Part shown: positions 13,497 through 13,792 of the stretch, piece by piece
Layout of the letters: each line of letters starts with the position of its first letter
How positions within the stretch are numbered: the first letter of the stretch is position 1
Assembly (NCBI GenBank): GCA_023436175.1
Contig: JAEZKE010000153.1
Span: 1 to 13,792, forward strand
Source: Methanobacteriota archaeon
GTDB taxonomy: Archaea > Methanobacteriota > Methanobacteria > Methanobacteriales > Methanobacteriaceae
Direction of reading: 5' to 3'
Length of the DNA: 13,792 nt
The notes under the pieces: generated by a model
What the model saw: the letters and a program-made list of their open reading frames with translations, nothing else
What the model was told of the DNA's origin: nothing
The model's database searches: none
Position numbers and translations under genes: made by a program

Positions 13497-13792
13497 ATAA
13501 TATTAATTAATATATTTTTATTACTATTAAGATGTATTTTGACTATGAAAAGAGAGACTGTTAATAGTTTTGCAATATTTAATATTAAAAATGAAATTCG
13601 ATGAGTATTTTTATTAAGTACAAAGGCGAACAATATTTTTATTAAATAAATATCCCTCAACAGGGAAAACAGCAGGCCTTCAATGTTCTCATATATAAAC
13701 TTTGTATAAAAAAATAAATAGAAAAGTTTATCTGTATCGTTGATAGACCTACACCCATATACATAAAAATCATTCTCACACATGTGAAAGGT
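13497..13792. promoter_or_regulatory. AT-rich upstream region of the oxidoreductase with repeated TATTTTTATTA elements
   Basis: No gene is supported here. TATTTTTATTA occurs at 13513-13523, and TATTTTTATTAA at 13606-13617 and 13634-13645 (period 28). On the - strand these read TTAATAAAAATA, and the copy nearest the gene overlaps a TATA-like AATAAAAATATATTAA close to the ribosome binding site. An inverted repeat ATAAACTTT (13695-13703) / AAAGTTTAT (13723-13731) sits farther out. CATATATAAAC near 13690-13700 is a + strand TATA-like box that may serve a gene beyond the window. Confidence 0.4.

Noticed and set aside
13481..13783. Open frame of 100 codons on the - strand overlapping the start of the oxidoreductase gene
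   Set aside because: It has low-complexity Ile/Leu/Phe/Asn-rich composition typical of AT-rich spacer, no ribosome binding site, and it runs through the oxidoreductase gene's promoter and ribosome binding site.
1..13792. CRISPR array, tRNA/rRNA genes, insertion sequences or att sites
   Set aside because: No regularly spaced long repeats, cloverleaf-like segments, transposase motifs or flanking long repeats were seen. Repeats present are short (16 nt or less) and tied to promoters or terminators.

Overview
This window looks like chromosome of a mesophilic, AT-rich methanogenic archaeon of the Methanobacterium type. The evidence is an archaeal RadA recombinase, the apparent end of an archaeal RPA-like single-strand binding protein, and a MurT/GatD ligase-amidotransferase pair of the sort expected in pseudomurein-walled Methanobacteriales. 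Ribosome binding sites are strong (GGAGGTGAT type) and spacers are very AT-rich with TATA-like boxes. The genus is inferred, not proven.

Positions 1-5766 are on the + strand and mostly housekeeping. They hold the tail of a probable RPA gene, radA with a hairpin/T-tract terminator, then a three-gene set: a Mur-ligase-family MurT homologue, its GatD-type glutaminase partner, and a class II glutamine amidotransferase. The last of these is best started at 3888, so that its catalytic Cys is residue 2. An AEC-family permease follows.

Positions 5923-13484 are almost all on the - strand and look like an accessory stress or redox region. From right to left along transcription they hold: a 979-residue molybdopterin oxidoreductase; an HPP-family membrane protein; four small hemerythrin-like (HHE) proteins; and an alpha/beta hydrolase of the cofactor-free haloperoxidase type. 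The oxidoreductase is NarB/formate-dehydrogenase-like, lacks the usual fourth Fe-S cysteine, and carries a His/Glu-rich helical C-terminal domain. A small + strand DUF2795 gene sits between the oxidoreductase and the HPP gene, with a clear terminator.

The four HHE genes are a tandem duplication of a two-gene cassette (order B2-A2-B1-A1). The two cassettes share a promoter-like upstream element, and the central part of the proteins resembles the cassette neighbour more than the same-type paralogue. A reasonable working idea is a non-heme-iron and molybdenum based module that senses or handles oxygen, nitrogen oxides or peroxide in an anaerobe. Its genes would be in separate transcription units, each with its own regulatory DNA. 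The most striking regulatory DNA is a nested set of AGTTTAGAC-like inverted repeats centred on a candidate TATA box upstream of the hydrolase. No rRNA, tRNA, CRISPR array or insertion sequence was seen.
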